Assembly: GCA_036496285.1 (NCBI GenBank)
Contig: DASXLI010000055.1
Coordinates: 8,704 to 72,703 of the forward strand
Length of the DNA: 64,000 bases
Direction of reading: 5' to 3'
DNA from: DP-19 sp036496285
GTDB lineage: Bacteria > Desulfobacterota > Binatia > UTPRO1
Shown: one piece after another, positions 9,760-18,973 of the stretch
How positions within the stretch are numbered: the stretch's first letter is position 1
Layout of the letters: every line of letters begins with the position of its first letter
Notes under the pieces: model-generated
Database searches by the model: none
What the model was told of the DNA's origin: nothing
Seen by the model: only the letters and a program-made list of their open reading frames with translations
Translations under genes and position numbers: made by a program

Positions 9760-10132
9760 AGCTGCTCCTTCCCGGCACGTGGACCGGGAGCTCGAGGGAA
9801 CGGCGCGTCGTGCAGCGACGCGCGTAGCCCGCGTGCGTTGCTGTCATGCAAAAGTATAGTGGTGTGCGGAAGCCCCGAGCAAGTACGCTTCGCCGCGCAT
9901 GCCGCGGAGCGGCGTTGCGTGCGCGCCGCGAACGTGCTGCCGCACGGGAGTAAGGAAGAAACGAATCGGGAGCGCCGTGACGGCGCATCGTCCGACCGCA
10001 TCATCCATCGGCCACCTGACATGGCCTACCTCCCCTCGCCCGCAGAAACGGTAGCACCGTGATTCGCGAGGTGTCAACGTCGAAGCGTTCACGGCGCTTG
10101 CGATCCGTCCGCGTTTCGCACAGGACATCCTG
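9760..10132. other. Divergent intergenic region between prkA and the acyl-CoA synthetase gene
   Basis: About 370 bases without a convincing gene; the reading frames crossing it lack ribosome sites and known motifs. It contains the prkA promoter and leader on the minus strand and small inverted repeats: an 8-bp stem at 9803-9823 (arms GCGCGTCG and CGACGCGC, in the prkA leader) and GCGCCG/CGGCGC at 9972-9986. No clear plus-strand promoter was found for the acyl-CoA synthetase. Confidence 0.6.
9853..9882 (-). promoter_or_regulatory. Putative sigma70 promoter of the prkA operon
   Basis: On the minus strand, TTGCTC (9882-9877), an 18-base spacer, then TATACT (9858-9853). The -10 stands out in an otherwise very GC-rich sequence. 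The start site would be near 9846, giving a leader of about 87 bases to the prkA ATG. Confidence 0.5.
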
Positions 10133-11617
10133 GTGAACGCGACCGAATCCCTGCGGCGGGCGGCGCGATGCTGGCCGGAGCGCGAAGGCATCCGCGACGC
10201 CGAGCAATCCCTGACGTTTCGCGAGCTCGACGCCCGTGTCAATCGTCTGGCTCGGCTCCTGCGCCGCGTCGGCGTGACGCGCGGCGACCGCGTCGCGACC
10301 CATCTGCAGAACTCGGTCGCCCACGTCGTGGCACAGCTCGCCGTGGTGCGCGCGGGCGCGGCGTGGGTCGGCATCAACCGCCGCCTCGCACCGCGTGAGG
10401 CCGCGTACATGCTCGACCACTCCGGCGCGCGGGCATTGCTCACGGACGGCGGCGGCGCGCCGCGCGGCGCCCCAGCCGTCGAGACGCTCGACGTGAGCGG
10501 GGGCGATGCCGAGATCGAGCGCCGGCTCGGCGCCGAGCGCGCCGACGCGCCGACGATCCCGACCACCGAGGACGACATCGTCCGCCTGCGCTATACGTCG
10601 GGGACCACCGGGAAGCCGAAGGCGGCCGTCCTCACCCACGCGAGCGCGCTCACGTCGCTCCGCAACCTGCTCGCCGAGCTGCACGAGCTCGGCCCGGAGG
10701 ACGTCGCGCTGCACGTGACCCCGCTCACCCACGCCAGCGAGGCGCTCCTGGCGCCGGCGTTCTGGCGCGGCGCGCGCACCGTCATCGCCGCGACGACTGA
10801 CCCGGCCGCGCTCGCCGAGACCATCGCGCGCGAGCGCGTGTCGATGCTCTTCCTGGTGCCGACCACGATCGCGGGGCTCGTCGACGCACTCGCGGGCGCC
10901 CCGCGGGCGCTGCCGAGCCTGCGGACGCTCGTCTACGGCGCGGCGCCGATTCCGCCGGACGTCCTGCAGCGGGCGCTCGCGTGTCTCGGGCCGGTCCTGC
11001 TGCAGATCTACGGCATGAGCGAGTGCCCGTTTCCGATCACCACGCTGCGGAAGGCGGACCACCTCGATCCGCTGCACCAGGGCAGCTGCGGCGTACCCAC
11101 GGCGATGAACGAGGTGCGCGTCGTCGACCTCGACGGCCAGCCCCTCCCCGTCGGCGAGGTCGGACAGATCGCCGTGCGCGGCCCGCAGATGATGCGCGGA
11201 TACTGGCAGGATCCCGAGGCGACGGGCGCGGTGCTACGCGACGGCTGGCTGCGCTCCGGCGACCTCGGCCGGCTCGACGACGCGGGGTTCCTCACGCTCG
11301 TCGATCGCAGCGACGACGTCATCATCACGGGCGGCTTCAACGTCTACCCGCGCGAGGTCGAGCTGGTTCTCGAGGAGCACCCCGCCGTCGCCGAGGCCGG
11401 CGTTGCCGCGGTCCCGCATCCGCGCTGGGGCCAGGGCGTCGGCGCCTGGGTCGTGCTGCGTCCGCAAGCCGCGACCACCGCCGAGGAGCTCATCGCCTTC
11501 TGCCGCGACCGCCTCGCGGGCTACAAGAAGCCCGTCGAGCTCCGCGTCGTTCCCGAGCTCCCCCGCAACTCGACCGGCAAGCTGCTGAGGCGCCATCTGC
11601 GGCAGAAGATCAAGTAG
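10133..11617 (+). CDS. Acyl-CoA synthetase / AMP-binding (ANL) enzyme
   Basis: 494 residues. It activates a carboxylic acid, probably a fatty acid, to an acyl-AMP and then acyl-CoA. The ATP-binding P-loop YTSGTTGKPK is at residues 154-163; QIYGMSECPFPIT is the A5 region; SGDLGRLDDAGFLTLVDRSDDVIITGGFNVYPREVE covers the A7-A8 hinge; the catalytic lysine is in PRNSTGKLLRR near the C-terminus. It starts with GTG. It is followed after 18 bases by a small secreted protein and faces a converging acyl-CoA dehydrogenase, suggesting acyl-CoA catabolism. Substrate chain length cannot be told. Confidence 0.92.
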   Translation: MNATESLRRAARCWPEREGIRDAEQSLTFRELDARVNRLARLLRRVGVTRGDRVATHLQNSVAHVVAQLAVVRAGAAWVGINRRLAPREAAYMLDHSGARALLTDGGGAPRGAPAVETLDVSGGDAEIERRLGAERADAPTIPTTEDDIVRLRYTSGTTGKPKAAVLTHASALTSLRNLLAELHELGPEDVALHVTPLTHASEALLAPAFWRGARTVIAATTDPAALAETIARERVSMLFLVPTTIAGLVDALAGAPRALPSLRTLVYGAAPIPPDVLQRALACLGPVLLQIYGMSECPFPITTLRKADHLDPLHQGSCGVPTAMNEVRVVDLDGQPLPVGEVGQIAVRGPQMMRGYWQDPEATGAVLRDGWLRSGDLGRLDDAGFLTLVDRSDDVIITGGFNVYPREVELVLEEHPAVAEAGVAAVPHPRWGQGVGAWVVLRPQAATTAEELIAFCRDRLAGYKKPVELRVVPELPRNSTGKLLRRHLRQKIK

Positions 11618-11635
11618 AGTCAGGAGGATCACGCC

Positions 11636-12115
11636 ATGCATCACGTCGCGCAACGCTCCGCAGCCATCGTCATCGTCGCCGCACTCGTGTTCGGGGCCTC
11701 GACGGGCCGAGGGGCGACTTCCGGACAACGGTTTCTCGCGGCCGTGTTGGCCGCGCGCAGCGGCGCCGCGCGACAGCAGGCCGAGGCGCTGCCGTCCAAC
11801 AAGGGCATCCAGGAGACCCCGGACACGAAGCACATCCTGGTCAGCAAGGACGTGGGATCGGACCGCTGGGCCATCTCGGGCAATGCCGACGACGGCACGC
11901 TCAGCGGCAACGTCTTCCGTGGCGAGGGGAGTCCGCCCGCCTTCGTCTGGTGCAACCAGACTGGCGACGACCTCAATCCAGACATCCGGAACCGGATCGC
12001 GACGTACGCGTGCTTCGGATCCGACGCGTGTCCCGCGGCGCCGTGCGACCTGCAAACTCAGTGGGTGCTGATCAACGACAGCGTCCAGCTACGCGGCGCC
12101 TTCTTCCTGCCCTGA
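11636..12115 (+). CDS. Small secreted protein of unknown function
   Basis: 159 residues, not recognised. The ATG is preceded by a strong ribosome site (AGGAGG). The N-terminal ~26 residues form a signal peptide (hydrophobic AAIVIVAALVFGA then GRGA). The mature part has four cysteines (VWCNQ, YACFG, DACPA, PCDLQ), enough for two disulfides, and ends in GAFFLP. It lies 18 bases after the acyl-CoA synthetase and may be co-transcribed, though a functional link is not apparent. Confidence 0.7.
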   Translation: MHHVAQRSAAIVIVAALVFGASTGRGATSGQRFLAAVLAARSGAARQQAEALPSNKGIQETPDTKHILVSKDVGSDRWAISGNADDGTLSGNVFRGEGSPPAFVWCNQTGDDLNPDIRNRIATYACFGSDACPAAPCDLQTQWVLINDSVQLRGAFFLP

Positions 12116-12157
12116 GCCGAGCGCAGGTCGGGGCGCCGCCGTCACGGTCGCGCGACC

Positions 12158-14008
12158 TCAATACGCGTTGCTGAAGCCTCCGTCAGCGACGTCGAGCGGG
12201 CTCCGGTCGCCGGCGATGATCGCGCCGACCTTCGCGTGCACGCCCGGCAGGACGTAGTTGACGTAGTACTTCGCCGCCATGACCTTGCCGGAGTAGAAGT
12301 CGAAGTCCTCCTGGCTCTGCTCGTCGCCCTGGATGCGCTTGCCGTCGGCGATCATCGCGGCCTGCATGAGGAGGTGCGCGATCGTCACCTCGGCCATGGC
12401 CTCGAGGAAGGCGTTGGCGACCAGCGTCACCTGGTCGATCTTGCCGCCCATGAAGAACTCCATGAGGGCGCCGGCGGCACGCTGCAGCGCCTCGCTGGCC
12501 TCGCCGAGCGCCCGCACCTCGCCGGCGAGGCCGGGCTGGCCGGCGTGCGCCTCGACGAACGTGGCGATCTCCGTGAGGAAGTGGCGCAGGTTCTCGCCGC
12601 CGTGCTCCTGCAGCTTGCGGGCGACGAGGTCGAGGGCCTGGATGTGATTCGTGCCCTCGTAGATCGAGAAGATCTTCGCGTCGCGGCAGTATTGCTCGAC
12701 CGGGTTGTCGTTGACGTAGCCGGCGCCGCCGTAGGTCTGGATGGCGAGCTCGGCAATGCGGAATGCCTGGTCGGCGCAGTACGCCTTCACGATCGGCGTG
12801 AGCAGATCGACCTGGCCCTGATGATAGATGGCCTTCGCCTCGTCGGTCTTCTTGAGGGCGACGGCGAGATCGGCGTGCAACGCGAGCTTGATCACCAGCG
12901 TGCGCATGCCTTCCACTTTGGCCTTCATCTCGAGCAGCATGCGCCGGACGTCGGCGTGCTCGATGATGGCGACGCGCGGCGCGTTGGGGTCCTTGAAGTG
13001 GCGCACCGACGAGCCCTGCATCCGCTCGCGCGCGTAGGAGAGCGCGTTCAGGTAGGCCGTCGAGGCGACGGAGAGGCCCTGGACGCCGACGGCGATGCGC
13101 GCCCCGTTCATCATGCGGAACATCTGCCGCATGCCCATGTTGGCCTGGCCGCCGACGAGGATGCCGCGGCAGCCGTCGTTCTCGCCGAAGTTGAGGACGG
13201 CCGTTGCCGACGCGCGGATGCCGAGCTTGTGCTCGATCGATGCGGTGACGACGTCGTTCGGGTTGCCGAGCGAGCCGTCGTCGTTCACCCAGATCTTCGG
13301 GACGATGAAGAGCGACAGGCCCTTGGTGCCGGCGGGCGCGCCCTCGATGCGGGCGAGGACGAGATGGATGATGTTCTCGGCGAGGTCGTGGTCACCGGCG
13401 GAGATCCAGCACTTGGTGCCGGCGATCTCGTAGACGTTGCCCTCGATCCGCTTGGCACGCGTCGTGGTGGCGCCGACGTCGGAGCCGGCGTGCGGCTCGG
13501 AGAGGCACATCGTGCCGGAGAACCGCCCCTCGATCATCGGCGGCAGGAAGCGATGGCGGTCGTCGGGGAGCGCGAAGTTCTCGATCAGGTCGGCCGCGCC
13601 GTGGGTCAGCCCGGGATACATGTTGAAGGCGGTGTTCGCGCCGCTCTGCAGCTCCTCCAGCACCACCGCGATGCAGTGCGGACCGCCGAACCCGCCGGCC
13701 TCGGTTCCCATGGGAAAGGACATGAACCCGAGCTCGAAGAGCTTCCGCCACGCCTCCTTGAAACCAGGCGGCGTGCGCGTCACGCCCTTCTCGAGGAGGC
13801 AGCCGACGCGGTCACCGGTGCCGTTCAGCGGGCCGGTGAACTCGTTCACGAAGCGCAGGCACTGCTCGATCGTCGCGTCGCATTCCTCCCGCGAGAGATG
13901 CGAGAACGTCTCGTGCTCGAAGACCTGCTCGACGTGGAGATGCTCGTAGAGCGTGAACTGGATGGCGCGAAGATCGGCCTTGAAGTTGTTCACGGCTGCT
14001 CCAGACAT
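12158..14008 (-). CDS. Acyl-CoA dehydrogenase, long form (DmdC/AcdA-like)
   Basis: 616 residues, the ~600-residue class with an extra C-terminal domain as in 3-methylmercaptopropionyl-CoA dehydrogenase and long-chain enzymes. It removes hydrogens at C2-C3 of an acyl-CoA using FAD. Motifs: MCLSEPHAGSDVGA (FAD/acyl binding), KCWISAGDHD, RMMNGARIAVGVQ, YGGAGYV, and the catalytic glutamate in IYEGTNHIQALDLVARK. The start at 14008 was chosen over a longer frame because of the AAAGGA site 10 bases upstream. No electron-transfer flavoprotein gene is adjacent. DmdC versus general fatty acid use cannot be decided. Confidence 0.93.
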   Translation of the reverse strand: MSGAAVNNFKADLRAIQFTLYEHLHVEQVFEHETFSHLSREECDATIEQCLRFVNEFTGPLNGTGDRVGCLLEKGVTRTPPGFKEAWRKLFELGFMSFPMGTEAGGFGGPHCIAVVLEELQSGANTAFNMYPGLTHGAADLIENFALPDDRHRFLPPMIEGRFSGTMCLSEPHAGSDVGATTTRAKRIEGNVYEIAGTKCWISAGDHDLAENIIHLVLARIEGAPAGTKGLSLFIVPKIWVNDDGSLGNPNDVVTASIEHKLGIRASATAVLNFGENDGCRGILVGGQANMGMRQMFRMMNGARIAVGVQGLSVASTAYLNALSYARERMQGSSVRHFKDPNAPRVAIIEHADVRRMLLEMKAKVEGMRTLVIKLALHADLAVALKKTDEAKAIYHQGQVDLLTPIVKAYCADQAFRIAELAIQTYGGAGYVNDNPVEQYCRDAKIFSIYEGTNHIQALDLVARKLQEHGGENLRHFLTEIATFVEAHAGQPGLAGEVRALGEASEALQRAAGALMEFFMGGKIDQVTLVANAFLEAMAEVTIAHLLMQAAMIADGKRIQGDEQSQEDFDFYSGKVMAAKYYVNYVLPGVHAKVGAIIAGDRSPLDVADGGFSNAY

Positions 14009-14157
14009 GCGGGGTGTCCTTTCTCTCCGGGCGGGTTGAAGCCCGCCAAGCTGCCTCAAAACTCGCAAATGTCAAGGAATCGGCGGCGCTGTCGCATCCG
14101 CGCTGGCGGAACCGCGGGCGGTTGCACTGCCGCGGCGGAGAACGTAGTGGCGGGACG

Positions 14158-14826
14158 ATGCGGGAGCCCTCCGCGACGACCGAGGCGCCCTACGTCCCCG
14201 CGCTCGGGTTCGCGGCGCTCACTCGCCTGTACGACCCGGTGCTGCGTGCGACACTTCGCGAGGATGTCTTCAAGCGGGCGCTGGTGGCCCAGGTGGCGCC
14301 GGCGAGTGGATCGCGCGTGCTCGACCTCGGGGCGGGCACCGGCACCCTCACCATGCTGCTTCAGCGGGCGGCGCCGGGCGCGACCGTGGTCGGGGTCGAC
14401 GGCGACGCCGCGATCCTCGCGCTCGCCCGCCGCAAGGCGGCCGCTGCGGAGCTCGTCCTGCGCTTCGACCACGCGATGGCCGACGCGCTGCCGTACGACG
14501 ACGGCTCGTTCGACCGCGTCGTGTCGAGCTTGCTCTTGCACCACCTGACGCCCGCGGTGAAGCGGCGCGCCCTCGCCGAGGCGCACCGCGTGCTCGTGCC
14601 GGGCGGGGAGCTGCACGTCGCCGACTGGGGGCGCCCGCAGAACGCGTTGATGCGCGTCCTCTTCGTCGGCATCCAGCTGCTCGACGGCTTCGCCACGACG
14701 GCCGAGAACGTCGACGGCATGCTGCCCGAGCTCTTCCGCGAGGCGGGCTTCCGCGACGTCCACGAGACGCGCGCCTTCGCCACCGTCTTCGGCACGATCG
14801 CGCTCTACCGCGGCCGGCGGGTCTGA
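14158..14826 (+). CDS. Class I SAM-dependent methyltransferase (UbiE/MenG-like)
   Basis: 222 residues. Motif I VLDLGAGTGTLTMLL binds SAM; acidic residue follows in VVGVDGDAAIL; motif III region DALPYDDGSFDRVVSS and HHLTPAVKRRALAEAHRVLVPGGELHVADWG are typical of methyltransf_11 enzymes. The ATG at 14158 starts shortly before the conserved fold; the longer upstream frame has no ribosome site and overlaps the divergent acyl-CoA dehydrogenase leader. Substrate unknown. It converges with the enoyl-CoA isomerase gene 7 bases away. Confidence 0.88.
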   Translation: MREPSATTEAPYVPALGFAALTRLYDPVLRATLREDVFKRALVAQVAPASGSRVLDLGAGTGTLTMLLQRAAPGATVVGVDGDAAILALARRKAAAAELVLRFDHAMADALPYDDGSFDRVVSSLLLHHLTPAVKRRALAEAHRVLVPGGELHVADWGRPQNALMRVLFVGIQLLDGFATTAENVDGMLPELFREAGFRDVHETRAFATVFGTIALYRGRRV

Positions 14827-14833
14827 GCGCGTC

Positions 14834-15508
14834 TCAGGGCAGCGCGCCCCGCTGCAGGACCTCATAGGGCGCGGCGTACATGCTGCGCTTCAGGGCGCCG
14901 TAGGTCTGCCGGTCCTTGCTCGCGAGCGCGGCGGCGCGCGCGATCGCGGCCGGCAGCACCTCGTCGGCGGCGACCGCCTCGTCGACGATGCCGCGCGTGA
15001 CCGCGTCGCCGCCGCCGACGCGCGCGCCGGTGAGGATGGCGTCGCGGAACACGGTCGGCGAGAGCCGGCACACGATCAGCGCCGTCATGCCGGGCGCGAG
15101 CGGCACGCGGATGTCGACCTCGGGGAGGCAGAAGAAGCCGCGGTCCCTCCGCATGACGCGGAAGTCGTGGGCGAGCGCCAGCATGCCGCCCGCCGCGAAG
15201 GCGTGGCCGTTGATCGCAGCGACCGTCGGCACGGGCAGGACGAGGAAGCGGCCCAGCATGCGCTGCACGTCGCCGACGAACGTGCTCGCCTCGGCCGCGC
15301 CGTCGCCCATCATCCAGTTCAGGTCGAGGCCGTTCGAGTAGAACTTGTCCTCGCCGGTCGTGACGAGGGCGGCGGGCCCGCTCGACGCCTCGACGGTGTC
15401 GAGCGCCGCGTTCAGGGCGTCGACGGAGTCGCGGTTGAAGCGGTTCTCCCCGGCCCGCATGGTGAGCACGAACACGTCGCCGTCGCGGCGCAGATCGACG
15501 AGGGACAT
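14834..15508 (-). CDS. Enoyl-CoA hydratase/isomerase family protein, delta3-delta2 enoyl-CoA isomerase-like
   Basis: 224 residues. The crotonase fold is shown by FYSNGLDLNWMM (first oxyanion region) and GHAFAAGGMLALAHDFRVMRRDRGFFCLPEVDI. The MRRDRGF..LPEVDI segment resembles plant-type delta3,delta2-enoyl-CoA isomerases more than hydratases, and the paired hydratase glutamates are not evident. It would move double bonds in unsaturated fatty acyl-CoAs to allow beta-oxidation, matching the nearby acyl-CoA dehydrogenase and synthetase. Start chosen by the GGAG ribosome site just upstream. Confidence 0.87.
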   Translation of the reverse strand: MSLVDLRRDGDVFVLTMRAGENRFNRDSVDALNAALDTVEASSGPAALVTTGEDKFYSNGLDLNWMMGDGAAEASTFVGDVQRMLGRFLVLPVPTVAAINGHAFAAGGMLALAHDFRVMRRDRGFFCLPEVDIRVPLAPGMTALIVCRLSPTVFRDAILTGARVGGGDAVTRGIVDEAVAADEVLPAAIARAAALASKDRQTYGALKRSMYAAPYEVLQRGALP

Positions 15509-15590
15509 CCTGGCTCCTTCTCGCGCGCGCGGCGCGCGGCTCGTAGTGGGCCGCCTTCTAGCCCGCGCGCCGACCTGTCGCACGCGGGGT

Positions 15591-15986
15591 TCAGAAGCTG
15601 ATGCGGGCGGCTTCCTCGAGCAGGCGGGCGACCTCGGCCGGGTCGTACTCGTACGCGCGGTGGACGCCGATCCCGAGCGTGCCCCGCACGGCGCCGGCCG
15701 CGTCGCGGATCGGCACCACGATCGCGCCGTTCACGCCCGTCTGCCGCGCTCCCGGACGGACATCGCCGGTGGTGTCGACCTGGATGTTGCAGCTCGAGAC
15801 GGGCTCGTTGCGCTCGGCCGCGAGGCCCGCCATGCCTTTGCCGACCGGGACCCGGCGCACGATCTCGACGACGGGCGGCGGCAGGCCGATCTCGGCCTCG
15901 AGGAGGAGCAGATCGCCCTCGCGCCGGTGGATGGTGCCGGTATCCGCGGGGAACCGTCCCATGATGGCCGCGAGCACGTCACGCAT
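15591..15986 (-). CDS. Stand-alone GAF domain protein
   Basis: 131 residues, nearly all one GAF domain: GTIHRREGDLLLLEAEIG, VPVGKGMAGLAAERNEPVSSCNIQ, GAIVVPIRDAAGAVRGTLGIG. It may bind a small ligand or act in redox sensing as in fRMsr-like proteins, but the three-cysteine set of free methionine-R-sulfoxide reductase is not clear (one Cys, in SSCNIQ). It is divergent from eboA with 47 bases between starts, so shared regulation with the ebo genes is conceivable. Confidence 0.78.
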   Translation of the reverse strand: MRDVLAAIMGRFPADTGTIHRREGDLLLLEAEIGLPPPVVEIVRRVPVGKGMAGLAAERNEPVSSCNIQVDTTGDVRPGARQTGVNGAIVVPIRDAAGAVRGTLGIGVHRAYEYDPAEVARLLEEAARISF

Positions 15987-16033
15987 GGCCAGGCGATAGC
16001 ATAGGCGGCACGATCGTGGCAGGGGAGGTGGTC

Positions 16034-16681
16034 ATGCTGGAGGTGTTGCGGGGGCTGCTGCGGGCGCGGACGGCGGTGCCGTTGCCCGGCGACGACCGGC
16101 CTGATGCCTCGGCCCCCGACGCGGGCGCGCTCCTGGCGGCGCTGGCGGGCGCCGGGCGGCGTGTCGGCAAGGCCACGCTCGCGCTCGACGAGTCCGAGAC
16201 GCGGCGCCTGCAAGGCGCCGGCGCGCACTGGCCGATCGCGACGCGTCTCGACGAGCTCTGGCGGATCGCGGTGCTGGTCGCGGCCGCGGCGCGACTTGAC
16301 GGCGAGCGCCTCGTCGCCGACGCGTATCGCGGCGGCGACAGCGACGAGCGCTGCGCCGTGCTGCGCGCGCTGCCGCTCCTGCCCGCGCCCGAGCGCTTCA
16401 CCGCGCTCGCGGCCGACGCGTGCCGGAGCCATGTGCGCCCGATCTTCGAGGCGCTGGCGTGCGAAAACCCATTTCCCGCGCGCCACCTCTCCACGCTACA
16501 CTTCAATCAGATGATCCTGAAGGCGCTCTTCCTCGACGTGCCGCTCATGCGCGTGCTCGGCCTCGACGCCCGGCGGAGCGACGAGCTGGGGCGCATGGCG
16601 CGCGACTACGCCGCCGAGCGCCGCGCCGCCGGCCGTCCGGTGTCGGCGGACCTGGCCGCGCTCGCGGGGGAGGGCGCGTGA
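16034..16681 (+). CDS. eboA: EboA-like protein
   Basis: 215 residues. Alpha-helical protein matching the EboA pattern: an N-terminal leucine-rich segment, GAHWPIATRLDELWRIAVLVAAA-type helix, RCAVLRALPLLP, CRSHVRPIFEALACENPFPARHL and LHFNQMILKALFLDVPL. EboA has no known activity but is a standing member of ebo operons. ATG at 16034 has GGGGAGG six bases upstream and is preferred over the GTG at 16016. Its stop overlaps the eboB GTG (GTGA). Identification rests on the family pattern and on the five other ebo-type genes around it. Confidence 0.85.
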   Translation: MLEVLRGLLRARTAVPLPGDDRPDASAPDAGALLAALAGAGRRVGKATLALDESETRRLQGAGAHWPIATRLDELWRIAVLVAAAARLDGERLVADAYRGGDSDERCAVLRALPLLPAPERFTALAADACRSHVRPIFEALACENPFPARHLSTLHFNQMILKALFLDVPLMRVLGLDARRSDELGRMARDYAAERRAAGRPVSADLAALAGEGA

Positions 16682-17565
16682 GGCTCATCGACCCGCACAT
16701 CCACATGACGTCGCGCACGACCGACGACTACCAGGCGATGGCCGCCGCCGGCATCGTCGCGGTCGTCGAGCCGGCGTTCTGGATCGGCCAGCCGCGCACC
16801 CACGTCGGCACCTTCGAGGACGGCTTCGCATCGCTCGTCGGCTGGGAGCGCTTCCGGGCGTCGCAGTTCGGCATCCGCCACTTCTGCACCCTGGCGCTGA
16901 ACCCGAAGGAGGCCAACGACCCCTCGCTCGTCGAGGGGGTGCTCGCGCTCCTGCCGCGTTGGCTCGAGAAGGAGAGCGTGGTGGCGGTCGGCGAGGTCGG
17001 CTTCGACGACCAGACGCAAGAGGAGGAGCACGTCTTCGCGCGCCAGCTCGAGCTCGCGCGCGCCCACGATCTGCCGGTCCTGGTGCACACGCCCCATCGC
17101 GACAAGAAGCGCGGCACCGAGCGCAGCCTCGCCCTGGTACGCGAGGCGGGCTTCCCCGAGGAGCGCGTGCTGATCGACCACAACAACGAGGAGACGCTGC
17201 CCCTCGTCCTCGCGACCGGCTGCTGGGCGGCGCACTCGATCTATCCCGACACCAAGATGGACGAGGAGCGCATGGTGGCGCTCGTGCAGCGTTACGGCGC
17301 CGAGCGCATCATCATCAACAGCGCCGCCGACTGGGGCATCTCCGATCCGTTGAAGGTGCCGAAGACCGCCGCGTTGATGCGCGAGCGCGGCATCGACGAG
17401 GCGACGATCGAGACCGTCGTCTGGCGCAATCCGCTGGCGTTCTTCGCGCAGTCGGGCCGGCTCGACGCGGCCGCGCTCGAGGCCGAGCCCGCGATCGACC
17501 AGCGGGAGCTCTACGAGGGGAACTCGGTGCTGCGCGCCGGCCGCACGCCGCTGGTGCGGCGGTGA
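16678..17565 (+). CDS. eboB: EboB-like TatD-family metal-dependent hydrolase
   Basis: 295 residues. TIM-barrel metallohydrolase with metal ligands His7 and His9 (DPHIHM), Glu106 (GEVGFD), histidines at 137/140 (VHTPH) and 168, and an Asp at 218 (SAADWGISDP). GTG start overlaps eboA by 4 bases. EboB proteins are the TatD-like member of ebo clusters; their substrate is unknown. It differs from housekeeping TatD in the first loop (IHMTSRTTDDYQAMAAAG), which is typical of the Ebo branch. Eboe-cluster role is inferred from neighbours. Confidence 0.88.
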   Translation: MRLIDPHIHMTSRTTDDYQAMAAAGIVAVVEPAFWIGQPRTHVGTFEDGFASLVGWERFRASQFGIRHFCTLALNPKEANDPSLVEGVLALLPRWLEKESVVAVGEVGFDDQTQEEEHVFARQLELARAHDLPVLVHTPHRDKKRGTERSLALVREAGFPEERVLIDHNNEETLPLVLATGCWAAHSIYPDTKMDEERMVALVQRYGAERIIINSAADWGISDPLKVPKTAALMRERGIDEATIETVVWRNPLAFFAQSGRLDAAALEAEPAIDQRELYEGNSVLRAGRTPLVRR

Positions 17566-17593
17566 CGACGGCGTCGCGCGACGGACACGCGCG

Positions 17594-18973
17594 GTGAGCA
17601 TGCAGCGGACCGTGGTGGTGAACGTGGTCGGGCTCGACGCCGCCCTGCTCGGCGAGCACACGCCGCACCTCGCGGCGCTGGCGCGCGAGGGCGGGGTGCG
17701 TCCGCTCGAGACGGTCGTGCCGGCGGTGACCTGCACCGCGCAGGCGAGCTTCCTGACCGGCACCATGCCGCGCGAGCACGGCTGCGTCGCCAACGGCTGG
17801 TACTTCCGCGATCTTGCCGAGGTGTGGCTGTGGCGCCAGTCGAACCACCTGGTCGGCGGCGAGAAGCTGTGGGAGGCGGCGCGCCGGCAGGATCCGTCGT
17901 TCACCTGCGCCAACCTCTTCTGGTGGTACAACATGTACAGCTCGGTGGATCACGCGGTCACACCGCGGCCGATCTACCTCGCCGACGGACTGAAGCTCCC
18001 CGACTTCTACACCGAGCCGTCCGAGTTGCACGGTGAGCTGCGCCAGCGCCTCGGCGACTTCCCGCTCTTCCACTTCTGGGGCCCGAACGCCGACATCCGC
18101 TCGAGCCGCTGGATCGCCGACGCCGCCCGCTACGTCTACGACACGCGGAAGCCGACGCTCACGCTCGTCTACCTGCCACACCTCGACTACAACCTGCAGC
18201 GCCTCGGCCCCGGCGACCCCGCGATTGCGGCCGACCTGCGCGCGATCGACGACGTCGCCGGCGAGCTGATCGCGCACGTGCGCGCCGACGGCGCACGCGT
18301 CGTCGTGCTGTCGGAGTACGCGATCGGGCCGGTGCGCGGCGTCGTCCACGTGAATCGCGCGCTGCGCGAGGCGGGTCTGGTGCGGGTGCGCGAGGAGCTC
18401 GGGCTCGAGAAGCTCGACGCGGGCGCGTCGGAGGCGTTCGCGGTCGCAGATCATCAAGTGGCGCACGTCTACGTGAAGCGGCGCGAGCGGATCGGTGAGG
18501 TGCGCGCGCTGCTCGCGCGGCTCCCCGGCGTCGCGCAGGTGCTCGACGACGAGGGCAAGCGCGCGCTCGGCCTCGATCACGAGCGCTCCGGCGAGCTCGT
18601 CGCGCTCGCCGCCGACGACCATTGGTTCGCCTACTACTACTGGCTCGACGACGCGCGCGCTCCCGAATGGGCGCGCACCGTCGACATCCATCGCAAGCCC
18701 GGCTACGACCCGGCCGAGCTCTTCGTCGATCCCACGCTGACCCTCCCCGCGGCGCAGGTCGGCTGGCGCCTCGCGAAGAAGATGCTCGGCTTCCGCATGC
18801 TGATGGACGTGATCGGCCTCGATCCGTCGCTGGTACGGGGATCGCACGGCGCCCGTACGACCGGCCCGGTGCTGCTCTCGAGCGAGCCGACCTTGCTGCC
18901 CGGCGAGGGCGCCGTGCACGCCACGCAGGTGAAGGGACTGATCCTGCGCCACCTCGGGCTCGCGGCCTCGTGA
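17594..18973 (+). CDS. eboF: EboF-like alkaline phosphatase superfamily protein (nucleotide pyrophosphatase type)
   Basis: 459 residues. Type I phosphodiesterase/nucleotide pyrophosphatase fold: first metal Asp in NVVGLD, a nucleophile threonine (probably Thr46 in PAVTCTAQASFLTG), MPREHGCVANGWYFRD, metal-binding YLPHLDYNLQ, LSEYAIG and ADHQVAHVYV. This family is the EboF component described in cyanobacterial ebo operons. It may hydrolyse a phosphodiester, pyrophosphate or sulfate ester of the ebo product. GTG start, 28 bases after eboB. Its stop overlaps the next gene (GTGA), so the membrane proteins downstream are coupled to it. Confidence 0.87.
   Translation: MSMQRTVVVNVVGLDAALLGEHTPHLAALAREGGVRPLETVVPAVTCTAQASFLTGTMPREHGCVANGWYFRDLAEVWLWRQSNHLVGGEKLWEAARRQDPSFTCANLFWWYNMYSSVDHAVTPRPIYLADGLKLPDFYTEPSELHGELRQRLGDFPLFHFWGPNADIRSSRWIADAARYVYDTRKPTLTLVYLPHLDYNLQRLGPGDPAIAADLRAIDDVAGELIAHVRADGARVVVLSEYAIGPVRGVVHVNRALREAGLVRVREELGLEKLDAGASEAFAVADHQVAHVYVKRRERIGEVRALLARLPGVAQVLDDEGKRALGLDHERSGELVALAADDHWFAYYYWLDDARAPEWARTVDIHRKPGYDPAELFVDPTLTLPAAQVGWRLAKKMLGFRMLMDVIGLDPSLVRGSHGARTTGPVLLSSEPTLLPGEGAVHATQVKGLILRHLGLAAS

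Noticed and set aside
9972..9986. GCGCCG-TGA-CGGCGC hairpin as a terminator
   Set aside because: It lies upstream of both divergent genes, with no T tract and no gene ending there.
12236..14548. 770-residue plus-strand frame
   Set aside because: Antisense to the acyl-CoA dehydrogenase and then overlaps the methyltransferase in the wrong frame.
16004..16021. Possible sigma54 promoter CGGCACGATCGTGGCA before eboA
   Set aside because: GG-N10-GC spacing is right but two core bases differ, and its start site would fall at the eboA ATG, cutting off the strong GGGGAGG ribosome site.
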